64,000 bases of DNA. It comes from Erpobdella octoculata. Lineage: Eukaryota > Annelida > Clitellata > Hirudinida > Erpobdellidae. The notes under the pieces are model-generated. The model did no database searches. It worked only from the letters and a program-made list of their open reading frames with translations, and was not told the DNA's origin. Shown here piece by piece: positions 1 to 12,000 of the stretch. Each line of letters opens with the position of its first letter. Position 1 is the stretch's first letter. The stretch spans positions 19,352,707 to 19,416,706 of the forward strand of contig OZ022239.1 in the NCBI GenBank assembly GCA_963978895.1, written 5' to 3'. A program made the position numbers and the translations under genes.

Positions 1-240
1 TCTAGGCAGAGTGGCCACCAGATGTGTAGCGGAGGTGCCCTAAGTTCCATGAGTTTAGGTATCAAGTCATCGTCGTTTGTATACGCATCTGGTCGAATCA
101 CTGATTGTTCATGGAGCTGCATACTGGTAGTTTGAAAAGTTACAGAAATTTTTTTTTCACGGAGATTTCTGATTTACTTGATAGAACTTGAAATCATGGC
201 CAGAGGAGTGAGGACGTGCCCCCATCAGTGCGTCCATCAC
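1..240. other. Unrecognised sequence at window start
   Basis: On the minus strand about 48 codons (roughly 145 down to 1) read without a stop, ending towards the window edge with a segment containing MELRAPPLHIWWPLC. A CTACCAG acceptor-like site precedes it. I do not recognise the peptide. It could be an exon, a transposon fragment or chance. The rest of the stretch shows nothing I can name. Confidence 0.2.
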
Positions 241-336
241 AGCAACTCAGTTTAGTTATTTCCTTTTTAGTCACTTCATAAGACAAAGCAGATGTAATTT
301 GACATAATTATCTTCAGATCTAAATAAGTGTTTAGC
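241..336 (+). repeat. 5' LTR of gypsy copy 1, left piece
   Basis: From about 245 to 336 this matches the 3' LTR of the same element (about 8957-9035): the run CAGTCACTTCATAAGACAAA and the following text agree with few changes. It ends in GTGTTTAGC (328-336), which is repeated at 3784-3792 where the LTR resumes, so an insertion split it. Sequence before about 245 does not match the 3' LTR, so the outer part of this LTR is lost or replaced. Confidence 0.75.
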
Positions 337-960
337 GGTTATTGTAAGGTTTATCGACAGTTGTCAGTTAAACGACTTTAGTTGGAAAGTCGATTAACAT
401 GCGAAGGAGTCGATTAAGCTGCGAAGGAGTCGATTATCCTGCGAAGGAGTCGATTATCCTGCGAAGGAGTCGATTATCCTGCGAAGGAGTCGATTATCCT
501 GCGAAGGAGTCGATTATCCTGCGAAGGAATCGATTATCCTGCGAAGGAATCGATTATCCTGCGAATAAGTCGATTATCCTGCAAGTCGATTAACCAGCGC
601 ACGCCCTGCTGTGCATGACAACAAAACGCTTCCGCATGGGTCGATATAGATATATTAACCTAAGTGACCATTGCTCCTATTCAACTCTCTGGTGTATTTG
701 CGGGATGGCTGCTTATTCACTTGGTGGTGTTTTTACATAGACTATATGGTAAACACTTCTATATCAGCACTGTACTGCAGTATCAATATTTAAGACATAT
801 TAGAAATTTTTCTGAATTATTTAAAAATATATTTAAAATTTTTCTAAATTTTGAATTGAGAGTTTGAAATTTTTTATTTTTTTATAATTCAGTCGCTAGA
901 GTTACGTGCTATAGGCAAGTTCCTGTATACGCCCAGAAGGCACACACACAAAATAACCAT
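337..960 (+). repeat. Left inverted arm of the Foldback-like element
   Basis: The outermost bases (GGTTATTG...) lead into TTTATCGACAG. Then come about ten head-to-tail copies of a 20-bp unit (TCGATTATCCTGCGAAGGAG type) at about 390-590, and a unique part matching the right arm in reverse complement up to the GGCACACA segment near 955. The 20-bp array produces spurious reading frames with a RRSRLSCEGVDYPAKESIIL repeat, which are not genes. Confidence 0.85.
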
Positions 961-1149
961 TTATCTCATCTACAAAAAAGACAAAAAACATTCTCAGGCT
1001 TTACTAAACATAAATAGCATAAATACTAAAAGCTACCATTATAGTTTAAAACGTTGGTCCTGATTGTTTCACATTCTCTGATGCGGCCCACGTTTTCAGT
1101 TATAGAATTGTACTATCGTACTGATAGTTTTTATTATGTATGCTAGCTG

Positions 1150-1545
1150 GCAACCCGGGTACTTTTTTGGTTTTTTTACCAATGCTTTTATTAACTCGTC
1201 GTCTCTGTTTCTCTGTCTGCCTGTTTCTCTGTCTGTCTGTTTCTCTGTCTGTTTCAAATCTTGCAATCAATTTTTGAGTCACTTCCTGACGATAGATTTT
1301 TTTCAAATTTTGCATACATGCTCAAAATAGAAGACAATGCAATATTCAATTATTAGTTTTACAATAAGTGAATTAATTTAGTTAATTTTAATTAATTTCG
1401 ATAATTCGATATAATTAAGATATTTCGACTTTAATATAAAATAAAAGAGTAATATAAGAAAAAATTGATTGCAAAATTTGTGTTTTAATTACATATAAGA
1501 GCATTGGTTTTAAAAATTCGTTTTTAATTTACTTGTTTATGTATA
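1150..1545 (+). repeat. Dispersed repeat with a (CTGT)n core, copy 1
   Basis: The segment from TTTTTACCAATGCTTTTATT through a CTGTCTGT stretch, the phrase AAATCTTGCAATCAATTTTT and on to TTTTTAATTTACTTGTTT recurs almost unchanged at 17145-17580, and in part at 16725-16935. No protein is encoded. It looks like a short non-autonomous dispersed element; the family is not identified. Confidence 0.7.
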
Positions 1546-1616
1546 CATTTATGCAAATAGCCTGGTCAGTTTATGTTATATATATATATGTGTATGTGTA
1601 TGTGTTTATATATATG

Positions 1617-1749
<133 letters not shown>

Positions 1750-1779
1750 ATATATATATATATGTATGTATGTATATAA

Positions 1780-2517
1780 ATTAATATCGATGACTTATTT
1801 CTTTAAAGGTAACGTCCCGGTTACAAGAGATATAATGGGTTCATGTTTTACTTTCTAGTTATAATTATTATTCTAAAACCAGATACATTCTGTAAATCGA
1901 TACCTGATTTCTGAACAAATAAACATCACAACAGTTTAGAATTAAAATTAAAAACACACATGTTGCCTGGCCATTTTAGAATCAGTTGAAATGAGGCAAT
2001 TGAGATTATTTTTTAAATATTTATTGACATCAAATTGAATGTTATTGCTGAGCGTAATGGATGGTCAACCTAATAAATTAAATGAATAAAAAGTTACCGT
2101 TCACTAAACCTCTGTGTAATAAAATAAAATTAGTTAAAACAAAAATATTCAATCACACGTAGGCATTCTAATGTAATGCCTTATAGTGAACAATGTTTTT
2201 AATTTTCTATTGTGATAAATAGATAATGCATAAAAACAAATATACTTTAAATATATGTCAGACATGAACAAACTAACCAAATCTAGTAAAACGCAAACAG
2301 GCAAACAAACTAAGACGTTTAACAAAACAAAAAACTAGTTTCTTTGTTATAGAGTCGCTACATCCAACAGTTCCTGAAATGAATACGCCTTTACTCCGCT
2401 AATATTGTACCTTGAGGTAACTTGTAAAAGGAAAATGCATCGAATAAAATTTCTTTCATAGACAATAAAAATATTCATGTAAACCACAACGGTTTAAAAA
2501 TAATAAAACGGCGACCA
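1780..2517. other. AT-rich filler within the Foldback interior
   Basis: No reading frame, structured repeat or transposon end is recognised in this stretch between the TA array and the RNase H remnant. Confidence 0.5.
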
Positions 2518-3085
2518 CTACGTCAAAAATAACCAAGAAATAAGACTTGGAAGAGGTACTAGTTTTCTGTATAACTCATTAATTTCCACAGTTTTCCAAG
2601 TGTTTTGCCATTCTTTTAGAATCTTTGATTTGATTATTTTCTTGTATTCTGGAGTTTCAATGGTAACATCTATATGGATTTCGGTGTAAGTGGTTGCCGT
2701 TTTGGCAAGAACGTCACCAGTTTCATTACCCTGCACGCCAATGTGGCTTAGAATCCAGACCAACTTGCATACAACGTTCCTATTTCTGAAAAGATTAGTT
2801 GTAATTTGTACGACAGATTGTTGGTAGTGAGCTTTTGCAAAATTCTGACAAATGTCTAATGCTTTGACGGCACTTAAAGAATCTGTAAAAATTACAAGAT
2901 TTTGTAGTGGATCAGATTCTAATGCATTTGATGAAAATAGATGATTTCCATATAGATTAAGAGCTATTTTGATTGCTTTTATTTCTGCAGCAAAAATTGA
3001 AATGCGGTCCGATGTTCTTCTGGACATTTTGAGACCGGTCGATGGAGCATACACACCAATGCCTATCAGCTAGTAAAAGTTACAG
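2518..3085 (-). pseudogene. LINE-type RNase H domain fragment
   Basis: A minus-strand frame of 178 codons, extending a little upstream, reads like the RNase H domain at the end of I/Jockey-type LINE polyproteins. It contains IFAAEIKAIKIALN (the catalytic Glu strand), LVIFTDSLSAVKAL (the catalytic Asp) and WILSHIGVQGNETGDVLAKTA (normally PSHVGI.GNE.AD; the last Asp is kept as GD). A tail with KEWQNTW follows. No RT precedes it, so it is a displaced fragment, and it lies entirely between the Foldback arms. RNase H would degrade the RNA of RNA-DNA hybrids; no activity is expected from this isolated fragment. Confidence 0.75.
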
Positions 3086-3182
3086 CATAAAGAAAACAAA
3101 GAAAAGTACTACAGTTAATAGTAGCCTATGCACTATGAATATTCAGTTGTTAATCAATATGAATAATTATAGAGCGCCTCCG

Positions 3183-3783
3183 GTCATTTCCTTTGTGTGC
3201 CTTGTGGGCATCTGCAGAAACTTGCCTACGGTCATCTAGCATGTAACTCTAGCGACAGAATTATTAGTCAATAAAAATTACCAACTTTGAATTAAAAATT
3301 CAGAAATTGTTTAAATTAATTTAAAATAATAATACTGCAATTATGCTGATATAGTAGTACTTAGCATACAGTCTATATGAAAACACCACCAAATGAATAA
3401 GAAGCTATCTTTAAATAGACCAGAGACAATGATAACTTTGGTTAATATATCTATATCGACCCATGCGGAAGCGTTTTGTTGTCATGCACAGCAAAGCGTG
3501 CGCTGGTTAATCGACTGGCAGGATAACCGACTTATTCGCAGGATAATCGACTCCTTCGCAGGATAATCGATTCCTTTGCAGGATAATCGACTCCTTCGCA
3601 GGATAATCGACTCCTTCGCAGGATAATCGACTCCTTCGCAGGATAATCGACTCCTTCGCAGGATAATCGACTCCTTCGCAGGATAATCGACTCCTTCGCA
3701 GGATAATCGACTTCTTCGCAAGATAATCGACTTTCCAATTTAAGTCGATTAACTGTCAACTGTCGATAAAAACACAGTTCCCC
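3183..3783 (-). repeat. Right inverted arm of the Foldback-like element
   Basis: Reverse-complement match to 337-960. It includes the CGCTTCCGCATGGGTCGATA block (here about 3455-3480 on the opposite strand), the unique inner part and about ten or eleven tandem 20-bp units (about 3520-3735). The end reads TTTATCGACAG in reverse complement, then GGGGAAC next to the target duplication. Confidence 0.85.
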
Positions 3784-3855
3784 GTGTTTAGCAACCACAT
3801 TAGCTTAGATTATAAGAATTATCATTAATTTAGAATAATAATAAAGATATAACAA
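3784..3855 (+). repeat. 5' LTR of gypsy copy 1, right piece
   Basis: The LTR resumes after the Foldback insertion with GTGTTTAGCAACCACATTAG and runs to GATATAACA. It matches the end of the 3' LTR (9028-9098) and the reverse complement of 51490-51560. It lies directly before the primer binding site. Confidence 0.8.
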
Positions 3856-3856
3856 T

Positions 3857-3870
3857 TGGCGACGAAGATG
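3857..3870 (+). promoter_or_regulatory. tRNA primer binding site of gypsy copy 1
   Basis: TGGCGACGAAGATG follows the LTR end by two bases. It starts with TGG, complementary to tRNA CCA ends, and resembles the TGGCGAC-type primer sites of Ty3/gypsy elements. The matching tRNA is not determined. Confidence 0.6.
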
Positions 3871-4710
3871 TCAAAGGACCAAGATTCAATTATAACACAA
3901 TTGCTTAAATATCTAATTGATAAAGAAACTCGAGAAAAAGAAAAAAAAACTTGAGAGGGAAGCTCGAGAAAAGCAAGAAAAACCTGAAAAAGAAGCTCGC
4001 GAAAAAAAGAAAAAAAAATTAAAAAAGAAGAAACTGAGAAAAAATTTCTTTAGTTAATTTCAATGATGCGGGGCGATTGATCCGTAGAAGTGAGACCAGA
4101 CCTCTACAAAAGAATTGAGCAATTTGTTTACGATCCAGATCAAGGACTTACATTCACTGATTGGATTGGGCGATTTGAAGAAGCTGTTTAGTCAGACGGC
4201 GGCTCATCAATGAGCAATTCAGAAAAAAGAGCAATTGTGACCCGGAAGCTTCAACAAAACGAATACACGCTAGTTAAAGGTAGTATATTACCGAAAACAT
4301 TTGACAGCCTCAGCTATGAGTAGACAAAAGTTTGGCTAGAAAAACTGTTTGGTGATGAAAAAAGTATTCATCAAAGACGGTTTAATTTTGAAAACGTCCA
4401 AATAAGGGACTCAGAGACTTTTGGGGCATTTGGCTCAAGGGTGAACAGGCTGTGCAACGAAGCACACTGGGAAAATTTTACAAAAGAAGCAAGTATGTGC
4501 TTACATTTTATATGGGGATTGAAGGATCCGAAATATTTAAACATTAAGCACAAATTACTGCTCAAAGTAGAACAAGACTGCTCACTGGAAGAGCTTATTG
4601 AAGAATGCCAAAGGAAAAAACAAATGATAATTTCAGATAGAGAAACCTTAGTTAATCACTATTCAAAAAGATCACCTACAAAATCTCCCAGCAAGGAAAT
4701 CCCGTGATTC
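3868..4710 (+). pseudogene. Gypsy copy 1 Gag, broken
   Basis: The frame opens with ATG at 3868 (Met-Ser-Lys-Asp-Gln) and soon enters a Lys/Glu-rich stretch with stops and frame changes. The best-preserved part is 4441-4707: it includes NRLCNEAHWENF and LKDPKYLNIKHKLLLKVEQ, typical of the capsid region of K02A2.6-like gypsy Gag. A degraded CCHC zinc knuckle (Cys-Tyr-Arg-Cys-Gly) is at about 4727-4745. Gag would package element RNA. Several stops make it inactive. Confidence 0.7.
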
Positions 4711-4869
4711 ACCCGTAAAGAAAAATGTTTGTTATCGCTGTGGAAAACTGGGATATTTTGCTGCCAACAGCAGGACTGATGATAAAAGTCCTAAAAAACA
4801 TTTTAGTAGAAAGAGAAGCCCAAATTTAAAGAGGAGCCCAAGTCTGCCGTACAGACAACACAAAATACG

Positions 4870-6092
4870 GATAGTCAAGACACTTCATAGCAAGCGAGCA
4901 ATTATAGCAGCCAATAGAAGATACACCACAGTGAAATTTGGTGATGTCGAAGTTAGGATGCAACTGGACTCCGGAGCCGATGTCACAATCATCAGTGCAA
5001 AAACTTGGGTGAAGATTGGTTTACCAAGGCTAGATAAGGCAACAACAAAAATTGGTGCTGCAAACGGTACTGAAATTTAAGTATTAGGTGAATTTCAAAC
5101 CAAATTTTTGTGCGCAGGATTCACAGGCAATGGATGTTGTTTTGTGGCCATAAACACAACACAACTTCTAGGAATTAAATGGATGGATCAACTTTCACCA
5201 ATGATAAAAGCGTTTGATGCAATCTGTTCTGTTGCAGAAAAGCCTTTGCAGGAAGGAAACAGTTTAGCTGTTCGGTTACAAACAGAGTTTCCAAATGTTT
5301 TCAAAGAAGAATTGGGCCATTGCAGTAAAAAAAGCAAGATTGCTCTTTATGTTAGAGTCCCAGACAAAATTTTGCAGACCACGAAAAATACCTTTTGCTT
5401 ACGAAGAAATAACCATTAGAGAACTTGAAAGACTAGTCAATGAAGGAGTTCTTAAAAATGTTGAATACAGTCACTGGGCGGCACCGATTGCGGTTGTTCC
5501 AAAGAAAAGTGGAAAGGTGCGCATCTGTGCTGATTTTAAAACAGGCTTTAACGACGCGCTTGAGATGCACCAACATCCACTTACAACACCGGATGAAATT
5601 TTTTCAAAATTGAACCAAGGAGCTTGGTTTACTCAAGTAGATTTTGCTGATGCATATCTACAGTTGGAAATGGACGAATCGTCAAAAGAGCTCGTTACGA
5701 TCAACATCCCTAAAGGTCTATATCAATACCAGAGACTTCCCTTTGGAGTAAAAAGTGCACCAGGTATTTTCGAGAAAACAATGGATAATTTAACTTCAGG
5801 GTTAAAAGGTTGTGCGGCTTACCTGGACGATGTAATTGTGACCGGCACAACATTGGAAGAACACATTATGAATGTTTTTGAACTATTCAAACAGATTTCA
5901 GACATTTCAGATTTTGGATTTAGAGTCAAGATGGACAAGTGCTCTTTTGCCAAGAAAGAGATTAAATTTCTAGATCATATTATTAGCAAAGAAGGCCGAA
6001 AACCAGACCCACGAAATATAACAGCAATTGTAGAAATGCCCCCACCAAAAGACAGAAAACAGTTAAAATCGTTTTTGGGTATGGTTAATAAT
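4870..6092 (+). pseudogene. Gypsy copy 1 protease and reverse transcriptase, broken
   Basis: The aspartic protease signature LDSGADVTII lies at about 4960-4995. An in-frame stop follows near 5078, and another break separates it from the RT. The RT frame (about 5295-6092) shows WAAPIAVVPKKSGKVRIC, VDFADAYLQLEMDE, LPFGVKSAPGIFEKTMD and the catalytic YLDD box (AAYLDDVIVTG, about 5816-5850). It is cut at FLGMVN by a LINE insertion. This RT would copy element RNA to DNA; this copy cannot. A second copy lies at 53706-55540 on the other strand. Confidence 0.85.
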
Positions 6093-6627
6093 AATAATAA
6101 TAATAATGTTTGACGATTTTTTAAGTGGCGTAAATCCTAATGGACCTCAAGGCCACTGAACAAGTGCGCTTTAAGTTTTTTTCTGAAACTTTCAACTGTC
6201 ACTGCGGAAGTGACCACTGGAGGAAGACAGTTCCATAGTCTTGGGCCAGCGACCGCAAACGTTCGATCTCCGGCGCTCTTGAGTTTTCCTACCGGCACGA
6301 GAAGTTGAGACGTTGATGACGATCGTAGTCTTCTCCGAGCCGGAATGTCCTGCACTCGCTGAAGGCTCGATGCCAGGTATGTGGGAGCCATCCCGTTGAG
6401 GCACTTGAACGTCATGAGCACCACCTTGAAGCTTACTCTGTCGTTGATCCGAAGCCAATGAAGTTTGCGTAGGACCGGAGAGATGTGTTCACGCCTGTGG
6501 GCTCCCGCAACGAGTCTAGCAGCTGCGTTGACGATAGATTGAAGACGTCGGGTGAGAGACGTGGGTAGACCGATTAGAACTGAGTTGCAATAATCGAGCC
6601 TGGATAGAACTAGAGAGGTAGCAAGTT
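6093..6627 (-). mobile_element. CR1/L2-like LINE 3' fragment in the gypsy RT
   Basis: The minus strand reads LSRLDYCNSVLIGLP, AARLVAGAHRREHISPVL and KLHWLRINDRVSFKV. It continues in the frame 6424-6137 with CLNGMAPTYLASSL, LLVPVGKLKSAGDRTFAVAG and LWNCLPP, ending LKAHLFSGLEVH. This is the C-terminal end of a CR1/L2-type LINE polyprotein. The ATT-repeat tail at 6093-6109 is the 3' end. The gypsy RT text breaks at FLGMVN (6090) and resumes at YYSAFVPK (6630), so the LINE inserted there, 5'-truncated. Confidence 0.8.
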
Positions 6628-7274
6628 ACTATTCTGCTTTTGTACCAAAGATGAGACAAATGAGAAGCCCACTAGATGAATTGGAAAAAATGAGAAGTTT
6701 GAATGGTTAAGAGTACACCAGGAATCTTTCACAAGTCTTAAGAAGGTGTTACAATAAAATTTATTGCTGAAGCATTATGATCCCAAAAGAAACATCGTGA
6801 TAGCTGCTGTTGCATATAAATACGAAATTGGAGCAGTGTATTCACACCGATTTCTTAATAAAACAGAAAAAGCAGTCGCTCATGCAGGCCGTGCGCTGAC
6901 TCAAGCAGAAAAAAATTATGGCCAAATAGAAAAAGAGGCTTTGGCACTAGTTTTTGCGGTAAGAAAATTTCATAGATTTGTTTATGGAAGGTTGTTTACA
7001 CTATTGACCGATCACAAGCCTCTCTTGTCAGTATTTGGTTAAAAAAAGGAATATCTGCACACGCTGCAAACAGACTGCAGAAATGGAAACTGATACCTTA
7101 GCCTATGATTTTGAAATCGAATATCGAAGAACAGCAAATTTTGATCAAGCTGATGCTTTATCAAAATTCATTAATTCCAAAAAAACAACAGGAAATGAGG
7201 ATTTGATAATAGCAGGTGTAAACGAATACATCACAATGATACAAGAAGATACGATGAGATTTCTTACCTGCTAG
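6628..7274 (+). pseudogene. Gypsy copy 1 RT end and RNase H, broken
   Basis: After the LINE, RT resumes with YYSAFVPKMRQMRSPLDELEK (6630-6690). RNase H follows in two frames: 6764-7042 contains GAVYSHRF, KNYGQIEKEALALVFAVRKF and LLTDHKPLL (the Glu and Asp of the active site). 7035-7274 then gives DFEIEYRRTANFDQADALSK. A frameshift at about 7040 and stops at 6709 and 7272 show decay. Confidence 0.8.
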
Positions 7275-7293
7275 TAAGAAAGATATTCAAATC

Positions 7294-8227
7294 ATGACAA
7301 AAGAAGACTCTGAATTCAGAGAGTTAAGTGAGATTATTAAAAAACGATTTTGGCCAAAAGTTAAACCTGGATCAAACTGGAATGCATTCCAAAGTAAAGA
7401 AACTGATTTGACTTTACATGATGGCATTCTTTTTATGGGTATAAGAACAGTAATTCCAAAAAAATTGCAACAGCGTATATTGAGGATGCTACATCAGGGT
7501 AATCCAGGAATTACGAGAATGAAAATGCTGACCAGACAGTCGGTGTATTGGCATGGAATCGATAACAATATTGAAAGTATGGTGATAAGCTGTGATGCAT
7601 CTCATAATAGCAGCTAAAATGCCTATAAAAAACACGTTGTCACCATGGCCTGAACCAACACAGGCCTGGGAGAGAATTCACATTGATTTCGCGGGACCAA
7701 TGGAGAATTCAATGTTTCTGGTTGTAGTAGACGCTTATTCAAAATGGCCAGAGATAATATAAATGAGTGTGGCTACATCAACAATGACAATTCGCGAGCT
7801 AAACAGAATGTTTGCTCGGTATGGATTTCCCAAGACATTGGTATCAGATAACGGAACACAGTTTACTACTATGGAATTTGAAAGGTTTTGTCAGTCACAA
7901 TTTATCAGTCATATCCGAATACCTCTTTTTCACCCACAAAGTAATGGTCAAGCAGAAAAATTTGTTGATACCTTCAAAATAACCATACAAAAGCTAAAAG
8001 GTGAAGGAATTACCGAGGAATTGGTGCAAAGGTTTTTATTGTGTTATAGACCTACACCATGCCCATCTAGTCCACATCAAAAATCTCCCGCAGAAAATCT
8101 TTTGGGGAGACAAATTAGAACACCACTATCAGACTTACAACTAAGTGCTAAAAAAGACAAAAAGTATTCAGAAAGAAAATCTTACATGAAAAAACAGTTT
8201 GACAAAAGGAATGGGGCAAGACGGTGA
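7294..8227 (+). pseudogene. Gypsy copy 1 integrase, broken
   Basis: The N-terminal zinc-binding part shows LHQGNPGITRMKMLTRQSVYWHG, but its CysXXCys half is spoiled. The catalytic core follows across a frameshift near 7610: IHIDFAGPME and VVVDAYSKWPE, then SDNGTQFT, then HPQSNGQAEKFVDTFK. These give the D, D and E of a retroviral-type integrase. The usual role is insertion of element DNA. A stop at 7761 and the frameshifts inactivate it. Confidence 0.8.
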
Positions 8228-8732
8228 GTTTTTAAAGAACAAGATGCGGCGTACGCTAGAGATCATAAAAATTCAAACCATCCCAGATGGATACCTGGGA
8301 AGATTTTTAAAAAAATTTGGAAAAATGGTTTACGAAGTTGAGATTGACAGAAGGATTACAAAAAGGCATACAAATCAATTAAGACCAAGAAATTTAGATT
8401 GGGCACTTAAAGAAATCTATGAGACATTCGACATGCCAGTACCTCTGCAAGATAAAAGTGATGGAGAGAAAGCACCGGTAAGAATTGTGTTCCCAGGAGA
8501 GGAGGAGATATTGAAACCAGACATAAACGCAACTCCTCGGGTTACAGAGAATGGGGATGGAGAGAATAGACAAGAAGACCATTTTCCGGGTAATATGGAT
8601 AATGAAGTCAATCCGGAGGAGTTAACACACATTCAAACAAGAATAGAACCGGAAGCAAGACCTAAACGTTACTGCAACCCTCCAAAACGGATAGTACTGG
8701 ACCCCATTAGAAAATCATATGATTTTCTATAA
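8228..8732 (+). pseudogene. Gypsy copy 1 Pol C-terminal tail
   Basis: Continues the integrase in a shifted frame (8199-8732). It contains IPDGYLGRFLKKFGKMVYEV and RRITKRHTNQLRPRN, the C-terminal DNA-binding part seen after gypsy integrases. An acidic linker and RPKRYCNPPKRIVLDP follow, shared with the minus-strand copy at 53706-53924. It ends at 8732, a few bases before the polypurine tract AAAGAGAGGGAGACA (about 8731-8745). Confidence 0.75.
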
Positions 8733-8746
8733 AGAGAGGGAGACAT

Positions 8747-8814
8747 TGGGAGTATGGTCTTTATAGCCATATTTATTATATATATTTATTGTATTTATGT
8801 ATTTATGTGTATGC

Positions 8815-8906
<92 letters not shown>

Positions 8907-9098
8907 GTATATGTGTGTGTGTATAAATGGGGATATATATATATCGGTTGGGTCTGACCTATTTCCTTTTCAGTCACTTCATAAGACAAAGCATATGTAA
9001 TTTGACATAATTATCTTCAGATCTAAATAAGTGTTTAGTAACCACAATAGTTTAGATTATAATAATTATCATTAATTTAGAATAATAAAGATATAACA
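8747..9098 (+). repeat. 3' LTR of gypsy copy 1
   Basis: Starts TGGGAGTATGG after the polypurine tract and ends GATATAACA. It holds a (TA)n array (about 8815-8900). The right part matches 245-336 plus 3793-3855. An AATAAA signal lies near 9083. Confidence 0.75.
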
Positions 9099-12000
9099 AT
9101 TCTTCACTACAAAAACACAAAAAGTGCGTCAATTAACATCGCACGACCAATCTTTTCCCATGTTAATGACGAGAGGTTCAGACCCATCCAGGTCGTATCC
9201 AGAGGTTTATATTCATATACAAGCGGGCACAGCTTCGCCCGGCAAAAAACAGGGAAAAAAGATGGGCAAGAAAAAAATAAAGAATCCAACTTACATATAT
9301 TTTTATGCCTAGGAATTAAAGTTGAAGTAAAATTGAACAACGTATGGCTTCTCAACGCTTTGCCAAGATTCTTTAATTAACATTTGATGCCCATCCATCT
9401 CATCTTATACAGGATGACTAATTTGATATGTTTGACCCCCTCTATTTTAAGGATGGAACTAACTTTACTCTGAAACCTTTGTACGCTGGTGGTTCGTACG
9501 AAAGTGAATCTGACACGACTCTTTCTTTGATTCTGTTTTGCATGCGATTTATTTAGTTTGTTGAATAAAACACCATATTGCGTGAAAAATTTATGTAAAA
9601 TGGCGCTGTTCAATAAAATAAGTTGAACATAATTATGAACATAATACGTTTTTAAAACAAATAGGTTTTCTGCTACAAAAACAGACTGCATTGATAGTAT
9701 GTACTTGTCATCAGAAATAAAAACTAGCTGGAAAAAAAATCAAGTGGACAAAATCATTAACAGATTTGCTACCTTCTCAACACAGCTAAAGAAACTAAGG
9801 GGCTAAGGATTTTATTTCAACAAAATATTAGAGGCAAGATGTTCAAAGCCCCACGTTCAAAAATTCTATCTTTTTAATACTAAACTTTTCCCTATTAAAA
9901 CAACCGACGACTGAGAGGAGATGGAAGTCGAAGTGTATTTTTCTAAAACATTTTCCGAAAACTTCATTTTGTTATTCCTAAAATAGTTGATAATGTGGAG
10001 AATAGTCGTAAGGTACTTAACCAGAAATTTTCAGAAAACCTAGCAACATTTCCTGACTTTTATAAATTTAGTAACTTTACAAAGCTTAGCAGATACTATG
10101 GCCTGTTTACAATTACAAATTTTATATTGCTCCACCCATTTTGAAATGAAATGAAAGAAATGAAAATGAAATGAAACGAAATTTGATCAACAATGACGTC
10201 TCTGGGGCATTAAAATCAAAATCAAACGGAACCCACTTTATAATTATATGACCCAATTCTAAAAGTGAGCAGAGGCCCATTTAAAAATTAGAGTGGCAAT
10301 GGCTTTCTTGTGCTCTAAAGTGACATGTCTGCAACAGGTGCAGCAGAACCATCTAAATTTTAACAAACCTGAGTGTTATTAACCCTATTGGTCAAAATGA
10401 TTCATGAGTATTAATGTTTTTTTATTTTTATGTTTAATTTTCATACTAAAATTAGATTAAATATAAACGTTATATGCTATATATTCTGTATACAGGAAAA
10501 TATAAAATAAAACATCAATTATAATGATGATGAACTTATCTGTAGACTACACGTTAGATGAAATACTAAAAAAAATTAAGGGCCCCTAGATTGGGGTTTT
10601 TTAGATGAGGGAAAGGTCGGTATTTTATGAAGAATTGAGCCCGACTGCCTGAAGGGATAGAAGCTCCTGGTCATATTAAAACTCCTTGAGCGACTGGCTG
10701 GGTCACCGATTATTATTATGGACGGTGTTTTGAAGCTCTCCATTCAGCTTCTAAAGATTGACGTTCAAAAAAGACTGACGCTCTCCCACCTCATAGCAAA
10801 TTCTAATTGTGGTTGTTTCCGTTTATTTCATTACCAAGATGGCTTTGGCTTTCAGTAATGTGAAAGATAAGTTTACTATCAGTAAAACAGTTGGAAAGGG
10901 TCTACACAAAATAATAGTTAAGCTTGCCCAAGATGTTTGTTCTGGGAGCTTTGTACAGCAAAAGTGTCAAACTGAGTTTGCCATTGAAGTCTCTAATTAA
11001 AGAGTTCAAAGTCAACAATGGTCCAAACGTAAATTTTAAAAATTAACTTTTTGAACCATAAAATTTAACAAATGAGACCTCTTGTAAAATCCGAAAAAAA
11101 TGAACAACTAGAACAGAAATTGCAACAGCTGAAATCTTTTTTTGCAATAAACAGAATGAGTTAACAAAATTTAAAAATCCAGTCCGAGAAAATGATTAAG
11201 TTTGTGGAGTTGTTTCAGCAAGGAAATTGAAACAGATGGAAAGACGCCGTTCAACGTTCGTTTTCATGGAACGACCTTCGGCAATACACATTTTTCCGTT
11301 TGAGTTGTTTTTGAATACATCGGTTTAGGATCAAGCTGTTTCGTCTAGTATTTTTAGGTGCACTTCTTGTGGGCAGTTGAAAACTTTCATTCACGCCTTT
11401 TCTTTTGTAGCAAAAATACACTTTGCGCCATAACAAAATATTTAAAAAAATTTTGACTGGTCAGAAAAACATGTTAAAAGAAAAATTCAAATAAAAAGAC
11501 AGACTAGAAAAAAATTTAAAGAAAGGCAATCTGGGTTCTTACAGGTTTTAATGGGTAATAGATGCTGCAGATAATGATTTGTTGTTAGCAGACTTAGGTG
11601 GTGAAAGATTATTTTCAGAAGTTGTAATTAGGAGTGGCTTTAAGTCGGATTTGATTATATATTCCAGCTTAGCCATGATACTGCTCCCCTGTTCTTGATA
11701 GAACTTCTTAATGTGTCACAGAAAAACAGCATGGCAGCAAGTAACATCTTAAAAAAGTTATCGAGATTACGGTTTTAGATTATCAGCTCAACATATTAAC
11801 GTTTAATTGAATAATTTTTTATGATTTCATTATTGATCATAATAAGTAATCTCGAAACACAATTCATCTTTGAAGGTTTTGTTAGTTGCGATTACATGTG
11901 CCATTTTCCCGTAATTTTCAGCCCCCTTCTTTTTCTCTTTTTTTCTTTCTCTCCTTCTCTGGTCTCTCTCTCTGCTCTCTCTTTCTCTCTGTTTTCTCTT

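Noticed and set aside
390..590. Regular 20-bp repeats as a possible CRISPR array or a Leu/Ser-rich repeat protein
   Set aside because: Units are head-to-tail without spacers, are mirrored at 3520-3735, and form the arms of a Foldback-like element in animal DNA.
11610..11660. SGFKSDLIIYSS text as a second PD-(D/E)XK-type fragment
   Set aside because: Only about 15 residues resemble it, with stops on both sides and no VPWE motif following.
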